A stretch of DNA of 51,385 bases from an uncultured Flavobacteriales bacterium (GTDB lineage: Bacteria; Bacteroidota; Bacteroidia; Flavobacteriales; BACL11): contig CAJWCP010000008.1 in NCBI GenBank assembly GCA_913031595.1, positions 1-51,385 of the forward strand, in the 5' to 3' direction. How positions within the stretch are numbered: position 1 is the first letter of the stretch; the number at the start of each line of letters is the position of its first letter. Below the pieces are notes generated by a model. That model did not search any database, had not been told where the DNA came from, and was given only the letters and a program-made list of their open reading frames with translations. The position numbers and the translations under genes are program-made. Positions 1 to 9,871 of this stretch are shown one piece after another.

Positions 1-339
1 TGCGAAGTGGTAGACCGTTGAAGAAGTCTACGATCCGGAGGGTCAGCTCGCGAGGGGGAGGTACTGGTCGAACCGACATACCGCGGCCACTTCTCCTGTG
101 ATGCTCTCGTAGACGGTGCTCTCCTGGGAGCCTTGGTATCACCTGCGGTGCGTGAACGACACATGCGCACATCACGGGTCACATGATTTCCCCACGATTC
201 ATGGGGAGAAAGGCAACGCACCTGAAGCGAGCTTCCCCGAAGTCGATCTTTGGGGCCCCCTGGCTCACACTTGGGCTGAAATCAGCCTGTGCGCACCTGT
301 TCAGCTCCACAGCTCCACCGAGACCGCGCCGCACCTGCC

Positions 340-909
340 ATAAAGGCAGGGATCCGCGTCGTTCATCGTGGTGTAGATCTATCAATATTTAATCCAGAAT
401 CAGTCAGTAGTGCACGAATTGTGAATCTCGCAGAGCAGTGGAGGTTACCAGATGGTGTATCTATTATTATGCTTCCTGCAAGACTTACCAGATGGAAAGG
501 TCATAGCTTATTGATTGACGCTATAGCTCGCTTAGTTAAGTCAGATATTTGCTGCGTATTCGTTGGAGATGGAAGTAAGAATGATAATTATAGGAGGTCT
601 TTGGAGCATCAAATCGAGAAACTAGACCTTGGTGATAAAGTAAGATTAGTAGGTGGTTGTGATGATATGGCCGCTGCTTATATGTTGGCAGATGTTGTGG
701 TCTCTGCATCTCATCGCCCGGAAGCATTTGGTAGAGTTTTAGCTGAAGCCCAGGCCATGGGAAGACCAGTTGTTGCCGCCGATCATGGTGGTGCAAAAGA
801 AACTGTTATTCCAGGTAAAACTGGGTGGTTATTTAAGGTTGATGATGTCGAAAAGCTTACTGATTCTTTAGAACAAGCTCTTAATTTATCTCTACAGTCA
901 CGAGAAAAA
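340..909 (+). pseudogene. Fragment of a GT4-family glycosyltransferase (C-terminal GT-B domain only), fused in frame to coaD, probably by chimeric assembly
   Basis: Part of ORF 289..1368: 'RVVHRGVDLSIFNPE...MLPARLTRWKGHSLLIDAI...VFVGDGS...LADVVVSASHRPEAFGRVLAEAQAMGRPVVAADHGGAKETVIPGKTGWLF' is typical GT4. No N-terminal Rossmann domain, and the C-terminus is cut at the coaD start. Left boundary is approximate. Confidence 0.75.
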
Positions 910-1368
910 ATGTCAAAGACTGCAATATTTCCTGGATCATTCTCTCCTTTTTCTATTGGTCATAAAGCAATCATTGAAAAAGCACTTCCTTTATTTGATA
1001 AAATAATAATTGCAGTTGGCAAAAATTCAAAAAAAAACCAATATTTTTCTATAAGAAAAAGAATAAAATGGGTAAAGGAAGTATATGCTAATAACAAAAA
1101 AATTCAAGTAACACAGTATGAAGGTTTAACTGTAGATTTTTGCAAAAAAGAAAAGGCAAACTTTATTATTAGAGGGTTAAGAAATCATAATGATTTTATT
1201 TTTGAAAAGGATATTGCTCAAATGAACAAGAAGTTAAATAAAAACATTGAAACTATCTTCTTTATAACTCCTCCTGAATTATCACACATCTCCTCATCTC
1301 TAATTAGAGAAATACTTAAAAACAAAGGAAATGTTCAACAATTCTTACCAAAAGAAATTAACCTGTAA
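910..1368 (+). CDS. coaD: Phosphopantetheine adenylyltransferase
   Basis: ATG at 910 in frame with ORF 289..1368; 'MSKTAIFPGSFSPFSIGHKAIIEKAL...FIIRGLRNHNDFIFEKDIAQMNKKL...ISSSLIREI' matches CoaD; about 152 aa is the expected full length. Confidence 0.93.
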   Translation: MSKTAIFPGSFSPFSIGHKAIIEKALPLFDKIIIAVGKNSKKNQYFSIRKRIKWVKEVYANNKKIQVTQYEGLTVDFCKKEKANFIIRGLRNHNDFIFEKDIAQMNKKLNKNIETIFFITPPELSHISSSLIREILKNKGNVQQFLPKEINL

Positions 1369-1945
1369 TTTTTATATTAGATAAAAAATCTATCAATGCA
1401 GAAACAGCTCTCCCTCTATGGCTTATTTCTCCTTTTCTCTTAACACTCATCTCTGCAAAAGTCATTGTAGAATTTAATGGCAAAAAGATTGGATCGTAAC
1501 CAAAACCTTGCTTACCTAATCTTTTTTCTGTAATTAATCCCTGACATTTACCCTCAAAAATATATTCTTCACCAGAAATGATCAATGCAATTACAGTGCG
1601 AAAATTTGCACTCCTATTAATAACACCTTCTAATTCTAATAATACCTTATTAATATTATCTTCAGCAATACATGCTTCACCCGCATATCGAGCTGAATAA
1701 ACTCCTGGCTTACCATCTAAATATTCTATTTCTAAACCAGTATCATCTGCAAAACAATTCACTCCATAAGTATTATAAATGTAACGAGCCTTTTGTAAGG
1801 CATTGCCCTCTAAAGTATCTTGCTCTTCAAGTAATTCTTCAGTACAATTAATATCATTTAAAGCCAAAATACGAATAGACTCAGGTAATAAACTCCTAAT
1901 TTCAAAAAGTTTATTCAAATTATTTGTTGCAAAAACTAAGTCCAT
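1358..1945 (-). CDS. rdgB: Non-canonical purine NTP pyrophosphatase (RdgB/HAM1)
   Basis: 'MDLVFATNNLNKLFEIRSLLP', 'FADDTGLEIEYLDGKPGVYSARYAG', 'GFGYDPIFLP', 'ISHRGRAV' are HAM1 motifs. Confidence 0.95.
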   Translation of the reverse strand: MDLVFATNNLNKLFEIRSLLPESIRILALNDINCTEELLEEQDTLEGNALQKARYIYNTYGVNCFADDTGLEIEYLDGKPGVYSARYAGEACIAEDNINKVLLELEGVINRSANFRTVIALIISGEEYIFEGKCQGLITEKRLGKQGFGYDPIFLPLNSTMTFAEMSVKRKGEISHRGRAVSALIDFLSNIKITG

Positions 1946-2416
1946 TTATTCATGATGATAAGGTTGTTTATTAATAATACTATACGCTCTATATAATTGC
2001 TCTAAAAAGAATAATCGTATCATTTGATGAGAAAATGTCATTCTTGAAAATGATAATTTTTCATCTGCCCTAGAGCAAACTAAATCAGAAAAACCATATG
2101 GCCCTCCAATAACAAACACTAAACGTTTTTTAGATAAAACCATCCACCTTTCTAACTTAGATGCAAAACCTTTTGAAGTATAAGATACTCCTTTATCATC
2201 TAATAAGACTACATGATCACTATGATTAATTTGAGCTGTTATCAACTTTCCTTCTCTCTTACAAACGTCTATCTTAGAGAGATTCTTTTTATTAATCGTT
2301 TTTATCTCAATAACATCTAATTTATTATAATACTTAATCTTATCAAGATAAATATTAATTGCATCTCTAAAACACTCTTTATTTGTCTTTCCTACATAAA
2401 TTAATACAATTCTCAT
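1946..2416 (-). CDS. rlmH: 23S rRNA (pseudouridine1915-N3)-methyltransferase RlmH
   Basis: 'MRIVLIYVGKT...VLLDDKG...FVIGGPYGF...SFSRMTFSHQMIRLFFLEQLYRAYSIINKQPYHHE'. Start placed at the internal Met (ORF track starts at 2434). Confidence 0.93.
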   Translation of the reverse strand: MRIVLIYVGKTNKECFRDAINIYLDKIKYYNKLDVIEIKTINKKNLSKIDVCKREGKLITAQINHSDHVVLLDDKGVSYTSKGFASKLERWMVLSKKRLVFVIGGPYGFSDLVCSRADEKLSFSRMTFSHQMIRLFFLEQLYRAYSIINKQPYHHE

Positions 2417-2422
2417 TTTTTG

Positions 2423-2430
2423 TATTTTTG
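2423..2430 (+). promoter_or_regulatory. Candidate Bacteroidota -7 element (TATTTTTG, consensus TAnnTTTG) for nadC
   Basis: Exact TAnnTTTG match 25 nt before the nadC ATG, in the rlmH/nadC divergent gap. Confidence 0.5.
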
Positions 2431-2455
2431 ACAATATTAATAATTTCTGCTATTT

Positions 2456-3298
2456 ATGATTAATAAAAATCTTAATAACTTTATAGAGAATGCATTATTA
2501 GAAGATATTGGGAGTGGAGATCATAGCTCAATAGCAAGTATTAGTCCACATAAAGAAAATAAAGCAAAACTTTTAATAAAAGATAATGGAATAATTGCGG
2601 GTATTTCATTAGCACAAATAATATTTAATAAAGTAGATCCTAAGCTTGATTTCACTACTATTCTAAAAGATGGAGATAAAGTAAATAATGGAGATATTGC
2701 GTTTACCATAAAAGGTAAAACACATTCAATTCTAAAATCAGAAAGATTAGTATTAAACTGCATGCAAAATATGAGTGCAATAGCAACAAAAACAAATCAA
2801 TTTAGCTCTTTAATCTCCCATCTGGAATGCACATTGCTAGACACAAGAAAAACAACTCCCTTAAATAGATTAATAGAAAAATGGGCTGTAAGAATTGGAG
2901 GAGGAGAAAATCATAGATTTGGCCTTTATGATATGATTATGATAAAAGATAACCATATTGATGCGGCAGGAGGGATCTCAAATGCAATCAAAAGAACAAA
3001 AGAATACTTAAATAACAACAACAAGAACTTAGATATTATAGTTGAAGTAAGAAACATAAAAGAAGTTAAAGAAGTATTACAAGAAGGCAATATCAAAAGA
3101 ATCCTACTTGATAATTTTAATTACAGGCAAACAAAAGAAGCTGTTAAAATAATAAATAAAAAATATGAAGTAGAATCAAGCGGAGGAATCACAAAAGAAT
3201 CAATATTAGAATATGCAAAATGTGGAGTAAACTTCATATCTGTTGGAGAACTCACAAATTCTTTAAAGAATTTTGATTTAAGCCTTAAAATATTCTGA
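2456..3298 (+). CDS. nadC: Nicotinate-nucleotide pyrophosphorylase (carboxylating)
   Basis: 'LLEDIGSGDHSS...LDTRKTTPLNRLIEKWAVRIGGGENHRFGLYDMIMIKDNHI' and 'ESSGGITKESI'. Confidence 0.96.
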   Translation: MINKNLNNFIENALLEDIGSGDHSSIASISPHKENKAKLLIKDNGIIAGISLAQIIFNKVDPKLDFTTILKDGDKVNNGDIAFTIKGKTHSILKSERLVLNCMQNMSAIATKTNQFSSLISHLECTLLDTRKTTPLNRLIEKWAVRIGGGENHRFGLYDMIMIKDNHIDAAGGISNAIKRTKEYLNNNNKNLDIIVEVRNIKEVKEVLQEGNIKRILLDNFNYRQTKEAVKIINKKYEVESSGGITKESILEYAKCGVNFISVGELTNSLKNFDLSLKIF

Positions 3299-3306
3299 TA
3301 TCTAAA

Positions 3307-4185
3307 ATGAAAGAAATTTTCAAAAAAATAAAACCATGGGGATTCTCAGGACTTAGTATTTATGATGTTACTATCTTCTTTTGGAAAGGATTAATAAATG
3401 GATCTATTACAACTAGAGCTTCTTCTCTTGCTTTTAATTTTTTCCTAGCATTCTTCCCTTCATTGATTGTATTCTTAACACTCATACCATACATACCTAT
3501 TGAAGGAATACAAGAAAATTTAATGGAACTACTTGCTATAGTTCTGCCTGAAACTACTTATGAAATCACATTCACCACATTAGAAGACATTATTAATAAT
3601 CCAAGAGGAGGACTACTTTCAATTGGATTTATTCTTGCATTATATTTTTCTACCAATGGAATAAACTCATTAATTGAGGCTTTTAATTCTTCATATCATA
3701 TTAAAGAAGTTAGGCCGCTATTTGAACAAAGATTATTATCCTTAGCACTTACACTACTACTTTCCTTCATGTTAATTATGACTATTGGATTAATTATCTT
3801 CAGTAAAACAACTATAACTCACTTAACAGAATTTGACAAAATATCTATTTTGGCTGCTGACCTCATAATATATGGAAGATGGCTTGTTATGTTAATAATG
3901 TTATTAGTTGGGATTTCTATATTATTCCATATAGGACCTTGTTTGAAAGAAAAATGGAAACTCCTAACTCCTGGATCTATATTTACAACCATATGTATTA
4001 TATCAACATCTGCCTTGTTTAATTATTATATAAATAATTTTTCTCAATATAATAAGATCTATGGTTCTATTGGAACTTTAATGATTATTCTAATATGGAT
4101 GTATTTTAATGCTATTATTCTTTTAATAGGATTTGAACTTAATGCAAGTATATCAGCTAGCAAAAAAGAAGAAAATTTAGAATAG
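3307..4185 (+). CDS. YihY/BrkB family inner membrane protein
   Basis: Multi-TM protein with 'TTRASSLAFNFFLAFFPSLIVFLTLIPYIP' and 'YGSIGTLMIILIWMYFNAIILLIGFELNA'. Confidence 0.88.
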   Translation: MKEIFKKIKPWGFSGLSIYDVTIFFWKGLINGSITTRASSLAFNFFLAFFPSLIVFLTLIPYIPIEGIQENLMELLAIVLPETTYEITFTTLEDIINNPRGGLLSIGFILALYFSTNGINSLIEAFNSSYHIKEVRPLFEQRLLSLALTLLLSFMLIMTIGLIIFSKTTITHLTEFDKISILAADLIIYGRWLVMLIMLLVGISILFHIGPCLKEKWKLLTPGSIFTTICIISTSALFNYYINNFSQYNKIYGSIGTLMIILIWMYFNAIILLIGFELNASISASKKEENLE

Positions 4186-4215
4186 TAATTGTAAATTCGC
4201 AAAAAACATAATATA

Positions 4216-7200
4216 ATGAAACATGCTTTACTTATAATAACTATCATAATTAACTCTATTTGTGTTGCACAAGACTCTTTATTAGAATTAACAAATAACA
4301 TTATAAAAGACTCGTTTCAGACTAATAAAGAAGTATATAATCCCTTAGCACCCCCAAATACTTATCAAAATCATGATAACCCAAATTATTGGAAAAACAA
4401 AATGCCTCACAAAGCATATTGGCAACAAGATGTGCATTATAATATTAAGGCAAAAATTGACGAAGAGACAGATATAATAAACGCTACACAGCAACTAGTT
4501 TACACAAACAATTCTCCAGATAGTCTAAATGTTGTATACTTCCATTTATACCAAAATGCTTTCCAACCTGATTCTTATCTTGATGAATTACAATCAGCCA
4601 ATAAGAAAAACCCAAGATATGGAAAATATGAATCTCAAAAGTTAGGAACTTTAATTGAAAATATAACTATTAATGGAGAGAACGTCAAAACAAAACTAGA
4701 TAATACAATTCTCAAAGTTTACTTACCTTTCACGCTTAAGCCAGATAACAGTATTACTTTTAATATAGAGTTTACTACTTATTTTGATGATGGAGATGTA
4801 AGAAGGAGAATGGCGATTTTTAATTCCTGGGGTTACAAACACTATAATGGCGTACATTGGTACCCTAGAATATGTGTATATGACTCAAAATTTGGCTGGA
4901 CGAAAGATCAACACTTAGGAAAAGAATTCTATGGCAATTTTGGTACATTCGATGTAGAATTAGATTTTGCCTCTAACTTTGTCGTAGAAGCAACAGGATT
5001 TTTACTAAATCGAGATGAAGTTTTACCAAAAGAATTAAGGGAGAAATTAGATATTAAAAATTTTAAAGACAAACCATGGAACTCAACTCCTTCAATTATA
5101 ACTCCATATAAAAAAGGTGAAAGAAAAATATGGAAATTTCATGCAGAAAATGTGCATGATTTTGCATTTACAGCAGACCCAACATATAGAATTGGAGAGT
5201 CATGGTGGGAAGACAAAGTTTGCTATTCTTTAGTTCAAGAACCTCATGCTAGTGAATGGCAAAATGCTGCAAAATTTGGAGCAGAATGCCTTAGAGTATT
5301 TTCAGAAGATTTTGGTAGATATGTCTATCACAAAGTTATTGTAGCTGATGCTCGGAGCGGAATGGAATATCCAATGATAACATTAGATGGAGGTAGTGAC
5401 CCTGGATACAGAGATCTTCTTGCCCATGAAATAGGCCATATGTGGTTTTTCGGTCAAATAGGAAACAATGAAACCTATAGAGCATTATTAGATGAAGGGT
5501 TCACGCAATTCTTAACAGCATGGGCTATGATCAAAATTGATGGAGAATATGTAATCCAAAAAGAAACAAATAATAAATGGGAGAAAAAATTTAGAAAACC
5601 TGTTAAAGCAATTGATGAGGAGATATATTATTCCTATATTTATGATGCTACAAAATATAATGACCCTGTAATTTCAACACACTCAGATGGATTTAATGGT
5701 GCACTAAGACATGGAGGGGGATACAGACATGTATATTACAAAACTGCTGCAATGCTATATAACTTACAATATGTGTTAGGAGACGAGCTTTTCTTAAATG
5801 CAATGCAAAACTATTTCGCAACTTGGAAAATTGCACATCCTTACAATGAAGACTTTAGAAATAATATAATTAATTATACAAAAGTAGATCTCAACTGGTT
5901 CTTTGATCAATGGTTAGAATCAACAAAACGTATTGATTATGCTGTAAAAGTAAAAGGAAATAAAATTACATTTAAAAGAAAATCTAGAATGCAAATGCCT
6001 ATTGATTTCAGAGTAATTGCAAAAGACGGAAAACATTATGACTACCATATTCCAAATAATTGGTTTATAAAAGAAACAAATGCTAAAGTCCTTCCTAAAT
6101 GGCATGCCTGGGATTTATTATACCCTGAATACTCAACTATTATAGATATTCCATCTGGAATAGAAGAAGTAATTATTGATCCAACAAATAGATTAGCTGA
6201 TGCCTATATGCCAGACAATAACTCAAAGAACAATATCAAATATAGTTTTGATGATAGATTATACCAATATCCTGACTGGAAAAATTATGAAATCAAATAT
6301 AGACCTGATCTATGGTGGAATAATTATGATGGTATCAAGGCAGGGATAAATGTAACTGGAGGCTATTTAAGGCATCACCATTTGTTTGACCTAAACTTTT
6401 GGATCAATACAGGTTTATTAAAACATGAAGAAAAAGATAATTATGATAGTTACTCTTATAGATTAAAATATAATACTAATTTAGATAAAATTTCATTAAA
6501 TACTAGATTAAAAACACATATAGAATTTCTTGCAGGATTATATAAGAATAAATTAAGCATAGTGAAGTCTGACAATAAAAAGTATAACACCTTAACTATT
6601 GATTTTTTATCTCTTTATAGAACAAATAAAAATTACCTTATTTATGATAGATGGGAATTAGAAAAATTTAATAATCGTGTTGATGTAAGCCTACTACATA
6701 AATATAAATACACAAAAGGAAATGGATCTATAAATTTAATTTTACAATCTTCAGGATTAGGAAGCTCATATGATTATAACAACATAAAATTAATAGTAAA
6801 TAATAATAATAAATTTAAAAAATTCAATATTAAGACACGTGCCTTCATGCAAATTGGATCGGGAAGTAATTGGGCAGAAGAAAGCAAACTACATATATCA
6901 GGCGCAAATAATGAAGAAATGATGAATTCAAAATTTACTAGATCTGAAGGAATAATATCGGCAGACTATATGAATTATGATTATAATACCAATCGTTTTC
7001 ATAAATCAGGAGGACTCAATATTAGAGGATATGCAGGACTCTTAGTGCCTAGAGAAAATAATGATGGAAATACAATAAACACTTATAATGGTATCAGTGG
7101 AGCATCTTTTAATACTGAAATTGATATTACTAATTATCTACCCTATCTTATACGTAAATATAATATTAAAACATATTTTTTTGCAGATGCAGGTGTTATA

Positions 7201-7425
7201 ACTAATGAAATGTTAACAAAAGAAGTAATAAATAATTTATCTGATAACATTCTCACTGATGCAGGTATAGGATTTACCTATACATTAAGAAAATTCAAAC
7301 CATTAGAAGATGTAAAACCTATAACAATTCGATTTGATTTACCTCTATTTATTAGTCATCCTCCTGCAACAAATATAGATGCTTTACAAATGAGATGGTT
7401 AATTGGTCTTAATAAAGTATTATAA
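4216..7425 (+). CDS. M1 family metallopeptidase with a C-terminal beta-barrel-like region
   Basis: Signal-peptide-like N-terminus; zinc site 'HEIGHMWFFGQIGNNETYRALLDEGFTQF' (HExxH-18-E); GMEYP motif. The last ~400 aa are Tyr/Asn-rich alternating strands with 'GGLNIRGYAGLL', 'TYFFADAGV', 'GIGFTYTLRKF', 'ITIRFDLPLFIS'. Confidence 0.9.
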   Translation: MKHALLIITIIINSICVAQDSLLELTNNIIKDSFQTNKEVYNPLAPPNTYQNHDNPNYWKNKMPHKAYWQQDVHYNIKAKIDEETDIINATQQLVYTNNSPDSLNVVYFHLYQNAFQPDSYLDELQSANKKNPRYGKYESQKLGTLIENITINGENVKTKLDNTILKVYLPFTLKPDNSITFNIEFTTYFDDGDVRRRMAIFNSWGYKHYNGVHWYPRICVYDSKFGWTKDQHLGKEFYGNFGTFDVELDFASNFVVEATGFLLNRDEVLPKELREKLDIKNFKDKPWNSTPSIITPYKKGERKIWKFHAENVHDFAFTADPTYRIGESWWEDKVCYSLVQEPHASEWQNAAKFGAECLRVFSEDFGRYVYHKVIVADARSGMEYPMITLDGGSDPGYRDLLAHEIGHMWFFGQIGNNETYRALLDEGFTQFLTAWAMIKIDGEYVIQKETNNKWEKKFRKPVKAIDEEIYYSYIYDATKYNDPVISTHSDGFNGALRHGGGYRHVYYKTAAMLYNLQYVLGDELFLNAMQNYFATWKIAHPYNEDFRNNIINYTKVDLNWFFDQWLESTKRIDYAVKVKGNKITFKRKSRMQMPIDFRVIAKDGKHYDYHIPNNWFIKETNAKVLPKWHAWDLLYPEYSTIIDIPSGIEEVIIDPTNRLADAYMPDNNSKNNIKYSFDDRLYQYPDWKNYEIKYRPDLWWNNYDGIKAGINVTGGYLRHHHLFDLNFWINTGLLKHEEKDNYDSYSYRLKYNTNLDKISLNTRLKTHIEFLAGLYKNKLSIVKSDNKKYNTLTIDFLSLYRTNKNYLIYDRWELEKFNNRVDVSLLHKYKYTKGNGSINLILQSSGLGSSYDYNNIKLIVNNNNKFKKFNIKTRAFMQIGSGSNWAEESKLHISGANNEEMMNSKFTRSEGIISADYMNYDYNTNRFHKSGGLNIRGYAGLLVPRENNDGNTINTYNGISGASFNTEIDITNYLPYLIRKYNIKTYFFADAGVITNEMLTKEVINNLSDNILTDAGIGFTYTLRKFKPLEDVKPITIRFDLPLFISHPPATNIDALQMRWLIGLNKVL

Positions 7426-8430
7426 ATGTCCAAGATTTTAGTTACAGGAGGTCTCGGATATATTGGTTCTCATACAGTTGTTGAATTAGATAAGGCTGGA
7501 TATACTCCTATTATAATAGATAATCTATCTAATAGTTCTACAAAAAATATTATTGGAATAGAACAAATTATACAAAAAAAACTAAAATGGTATAATATTG
7601 ACTGTAAAAAAGAAGATGCATTAAATCAAGTGTTACTTAAAGAAGGAAATATTCATGGGGCAATACATTTTGCAGCTTATAAATCAGTAGAAGAATCAAT
7701 AAAATACCCAAAGAAATACCATGACAATAACATAGGATCGTTAGAAGTATTATTAAATTGTATGAGAAAAAATAATATTAAAAATATTATTTTTTCTTCT
7801 TCATGCACTGTATATGGGAATCCAGAAAGCCTACCTGTTGATGAGAACACACCATTTAAAAAAGCAGAATCTCCTTATTCAGAAACAAAACAGATTTGTG
7901 AAAATATATTAAAAAGAGATTCTTGCAATAGTGTTATACTTAGATATTTTAATCCTATTGGATGTCATAATTCTGGATTAATTGGAGATTATTCCAATAA
8001 TAAACCAACTAACTTAGTTCCTATTATTACAGAAACAGCTATTGGAAAAAGAGATAATGTAACAATATTTGGCGACAACTATAATACACCTGATGGCACT
8101 TGTATTCGAGATTATATACATGTAGTAGATTTAGCGCAATCACATACAAAAGCGCTAAATTATTTAATCAAGAATAAAGGAAAACATGTATTCAATATTG
8201 GTACAGGAAAAGGGGTAAGTGTAAAAGAAATAATTAATGCCTTTATAAAGGCTAATAATATAAAGATTAATTATTCTATAGGTAAAAAAAGAAGTGGAGA
8301 TATTGAAAAAATATGGGCTAATTGTAATCTAGCAAATAAAAAATTAAACTGGAAAGCAAAAAAATCAATCAATCAATCAATGATTGATGCATGGAAATGG
8401 GAACAGCATAAAAACAATCATGTTATTTAA
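7426..8430 (+). CDS. galE: UDP-glucose 4-epimerase
   Basis: 'ILVTGGLGYIGSHTVVEL', 'FSSSCTVYGNPE', 'YSETKQICE', 'GTCIRDYIHVVDLAQSH'. Confidence 0.93.
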   Translation: MSKILVTGGLGYIGSHTVVELDKAGYTPIIIDNLSNSSTKNIIGIEQIIQKKLKWYNIDCKKEDALNQVLLKEGNIHGAIHFAAYKSVEESIKYPKKYHDNNIGSLEVLLNCMRKNNIKNIIFSSSCTVYGNPESLPVDENTPFKKAESPYSETKQICENILKRDSCNSVILRYFNPIGCHNSGLIGDYSNNKPTNLVPIITETAIGKRDNVTIFGDNYNTPDGTCIRDYIHVVDLAQSHTKALNYLIKNKGKHVFNIGTGKGVSVKEIINAFIKANNIKINYSIGKKRSGDIEKIWANCNLANKKLNWKAKKSINQSMIDAWKWEQHKNNHVI

Positions 8431-9868
8431 TTCCATTGATTTCATAATATTTCTTCCTATAGTCTTTATTGGATACTGGTTCTTATTTAACAAAAATATT
8501 AAATATCAGAATCTATTTATTACAATATCTAGCTACGTTTTTTATGGTTGGTGGGATTGGAGATTCTTATCCTTAATCATATTTAGCACAGTTGTAGATT
8601 ACATTGTAGGAAATAGGCTTACCATTGTAAATAATAAAACAAAACGAAGAGCCTTACTATACGCAAGTATTCTTATTAACTTAGGACTATTAGCTCTTTT
8701 TAAATATTATAATTTCTTTATAGAAAACTTTATTGAAGCATTCTCATTCCTTGGTTTTTCTATAAAACCTAACACCTTAAATATAATCCTTCCTATTGGT
8801 ATTAGTTTTTATACATTCCAAACTTTAAGCTATACTATTGACATATATAATAAAAAAATACAACCAACGAAAGATATAATATCATTTGCTGCTTTTGTAA
8901 GTTTCTTTCCCCAATTAGTAGCAGGACCAATAGAAAGAGCTAAAAACCTATTACCTCAATTTCATAAAAAAAGAGAATTTAATTATCTAAAGGCAAAAGA
9001 TGGAATCAAACAAATCCTATGGGGACTATTTAAAAAAATAGTTATCGCAGATAATTGTGCTGAATATGCAAATTTAATTTTCAATAATTCTGTAGATTAT
9101 GGAGGAAGCACTTTGCTTATAGGAGCTATCTTCTTTAGTTTTCAAATCTACGGTGATTTCTCTGGATATTCTGACATCGCAATTGGTACAGCCAGATTAT
9201 TTGGATTTAATCTAATGCAAAATTTTGCGTTTCCTTACTTCTCTAGAGATATTGCTGAATTCTGGAGAAGATGGCATATTTCCCTTTCTAGCTGGTTTAG
9301 AGACTACCTATACATACCACTAGGAGGAAATAGAGGAAATAACATTAAAAAGATAAGAAATATTTTTATTATCTTTCTAGTAAGCGGTTTCTGGCATGGA
9401 GCAAATTGGACATTTATAATCTGGGGAGGGCTTAATGCTCTATATTTCATACCAATAATGTTAGCAAAGAAAAACAGAATACATCTTGACACTATTGCTC
9501 AAAACAAAAACTTTCCAGATTTTAAAGACTTGATATCTATGATCTCCACATTTAGCCTAACAGTATTAGCATGGATCTTCTTCCGGTCAGAGAACATCAC
9601 TCATGCATTAAGTTATATTAGCAAAATATTCTCAAGCTCTCTCTTTTCAATACCAGAAATTAAGCTAGAAAGTAAACTGACCAATATAATCCTTCTATTA
9701 ATATTATTCTTAATAATTGAATGGTTTGGAAGGAGATCTAAGTATGCAATTGAAGAGATTACAAAAAGATGGAAATTACACTATAGATATATATTCTATT
9801 ATTTCCTCTTAATAATAGTATTGTCTTTCTCAGGAAAGGAACAAGAATTTATATATTTCCAATTCTAG
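8420..9868 (+). CDS. MBOAT-family O-acyltransferase (AlgI-like)
   Basis: 'PIGISFYTFQTLSYTIDIY', 'FFPQLVAGPIERA', 'FWRRWHISLSSWFRDYLYIPLGGNR', 'FLVSGFWHGANWTFIIWGGLNAL'. Start moved to the Met at 8420; overlaps the galE end by 11 nt. Confidence 0.94.
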   Translation: MLFNSIDFIIFLPIVFIGYWFLFNKNIKYQNLFITISSYVFYGWWDWRFLSLIIFSTVVDYIVGNRLTIVNNKTKRRALLYASILINLGLLALFKYYNFFIENFIEAFSFLGFSIKPNTLNIILPIGISFYTFQTLSYTIDIYNKKIQPTKDIISFAAFVSFFPQLVAGPIERAKNLLPQFHKKREFNYLKAKDGIKQILWGLFKKIVIADNCAEYANLIFNNSVDYGGSTLLIGAIFFSFQIYGDFSGYSDIAIGTARLFGFNLMQNFAFPYFSRDIAEFWRRWHISLSSWFRDYLYIPLGGNRGNNIKKIRNIFIIFLVSGFWHGANWTFIIWGGLNALYFIPIMLAKKNRIHLDTIAQNKNFPDFKDLISMISTFSLTVLAWIFFRSENITHALSYISKIFSSSLFSIPEIKLESKLTNIILLLILFLIIEWFGRRSKYAIEEITKRWKLHYRYIFYYFLLIIVLSFSGKEQEFIYFQF

Positions 9869-9871
9869 ATC

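Noticed and set aside
116-392. Small ORFs 116..343, 179..385, 183..392
   Set aside because: Overlapping frames in the GC-rich edge block, with no recognisable domains; probably open by composition.
536-796. Minus-strand 86-aa ORF
   Set aside because: Antisense to the GT4 fragment, low-complexity His/Gln composition.
289-1368. A genuine glycosyltransferase-CoaD fusion enzyme
   Set aside because: GT part is truncated at both ends, composition changes abruptly, and coaD is complete from its own ATG; an assembly chimera is simpler.
2521-2763. Minus-strand ORF inside nadC (and similar antisense ORFs, e.g. 5920..6105, 9304..9492, 16569..16778, 19067..19285, 21087..21410, 42876..43118, 45836..46462, 47045..47272, 49867..50085)
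   Set aside because: Shadow ORFs opposite strongly supported conserved genes, with no independent coding evidence.
8370-8386. Short tandem 'aatcaatcaatcaatgattgat' at the galE 3' end
   Set aside because: A very short in-frame repeat at the galE C-terminus; no sign of phase variation significance.
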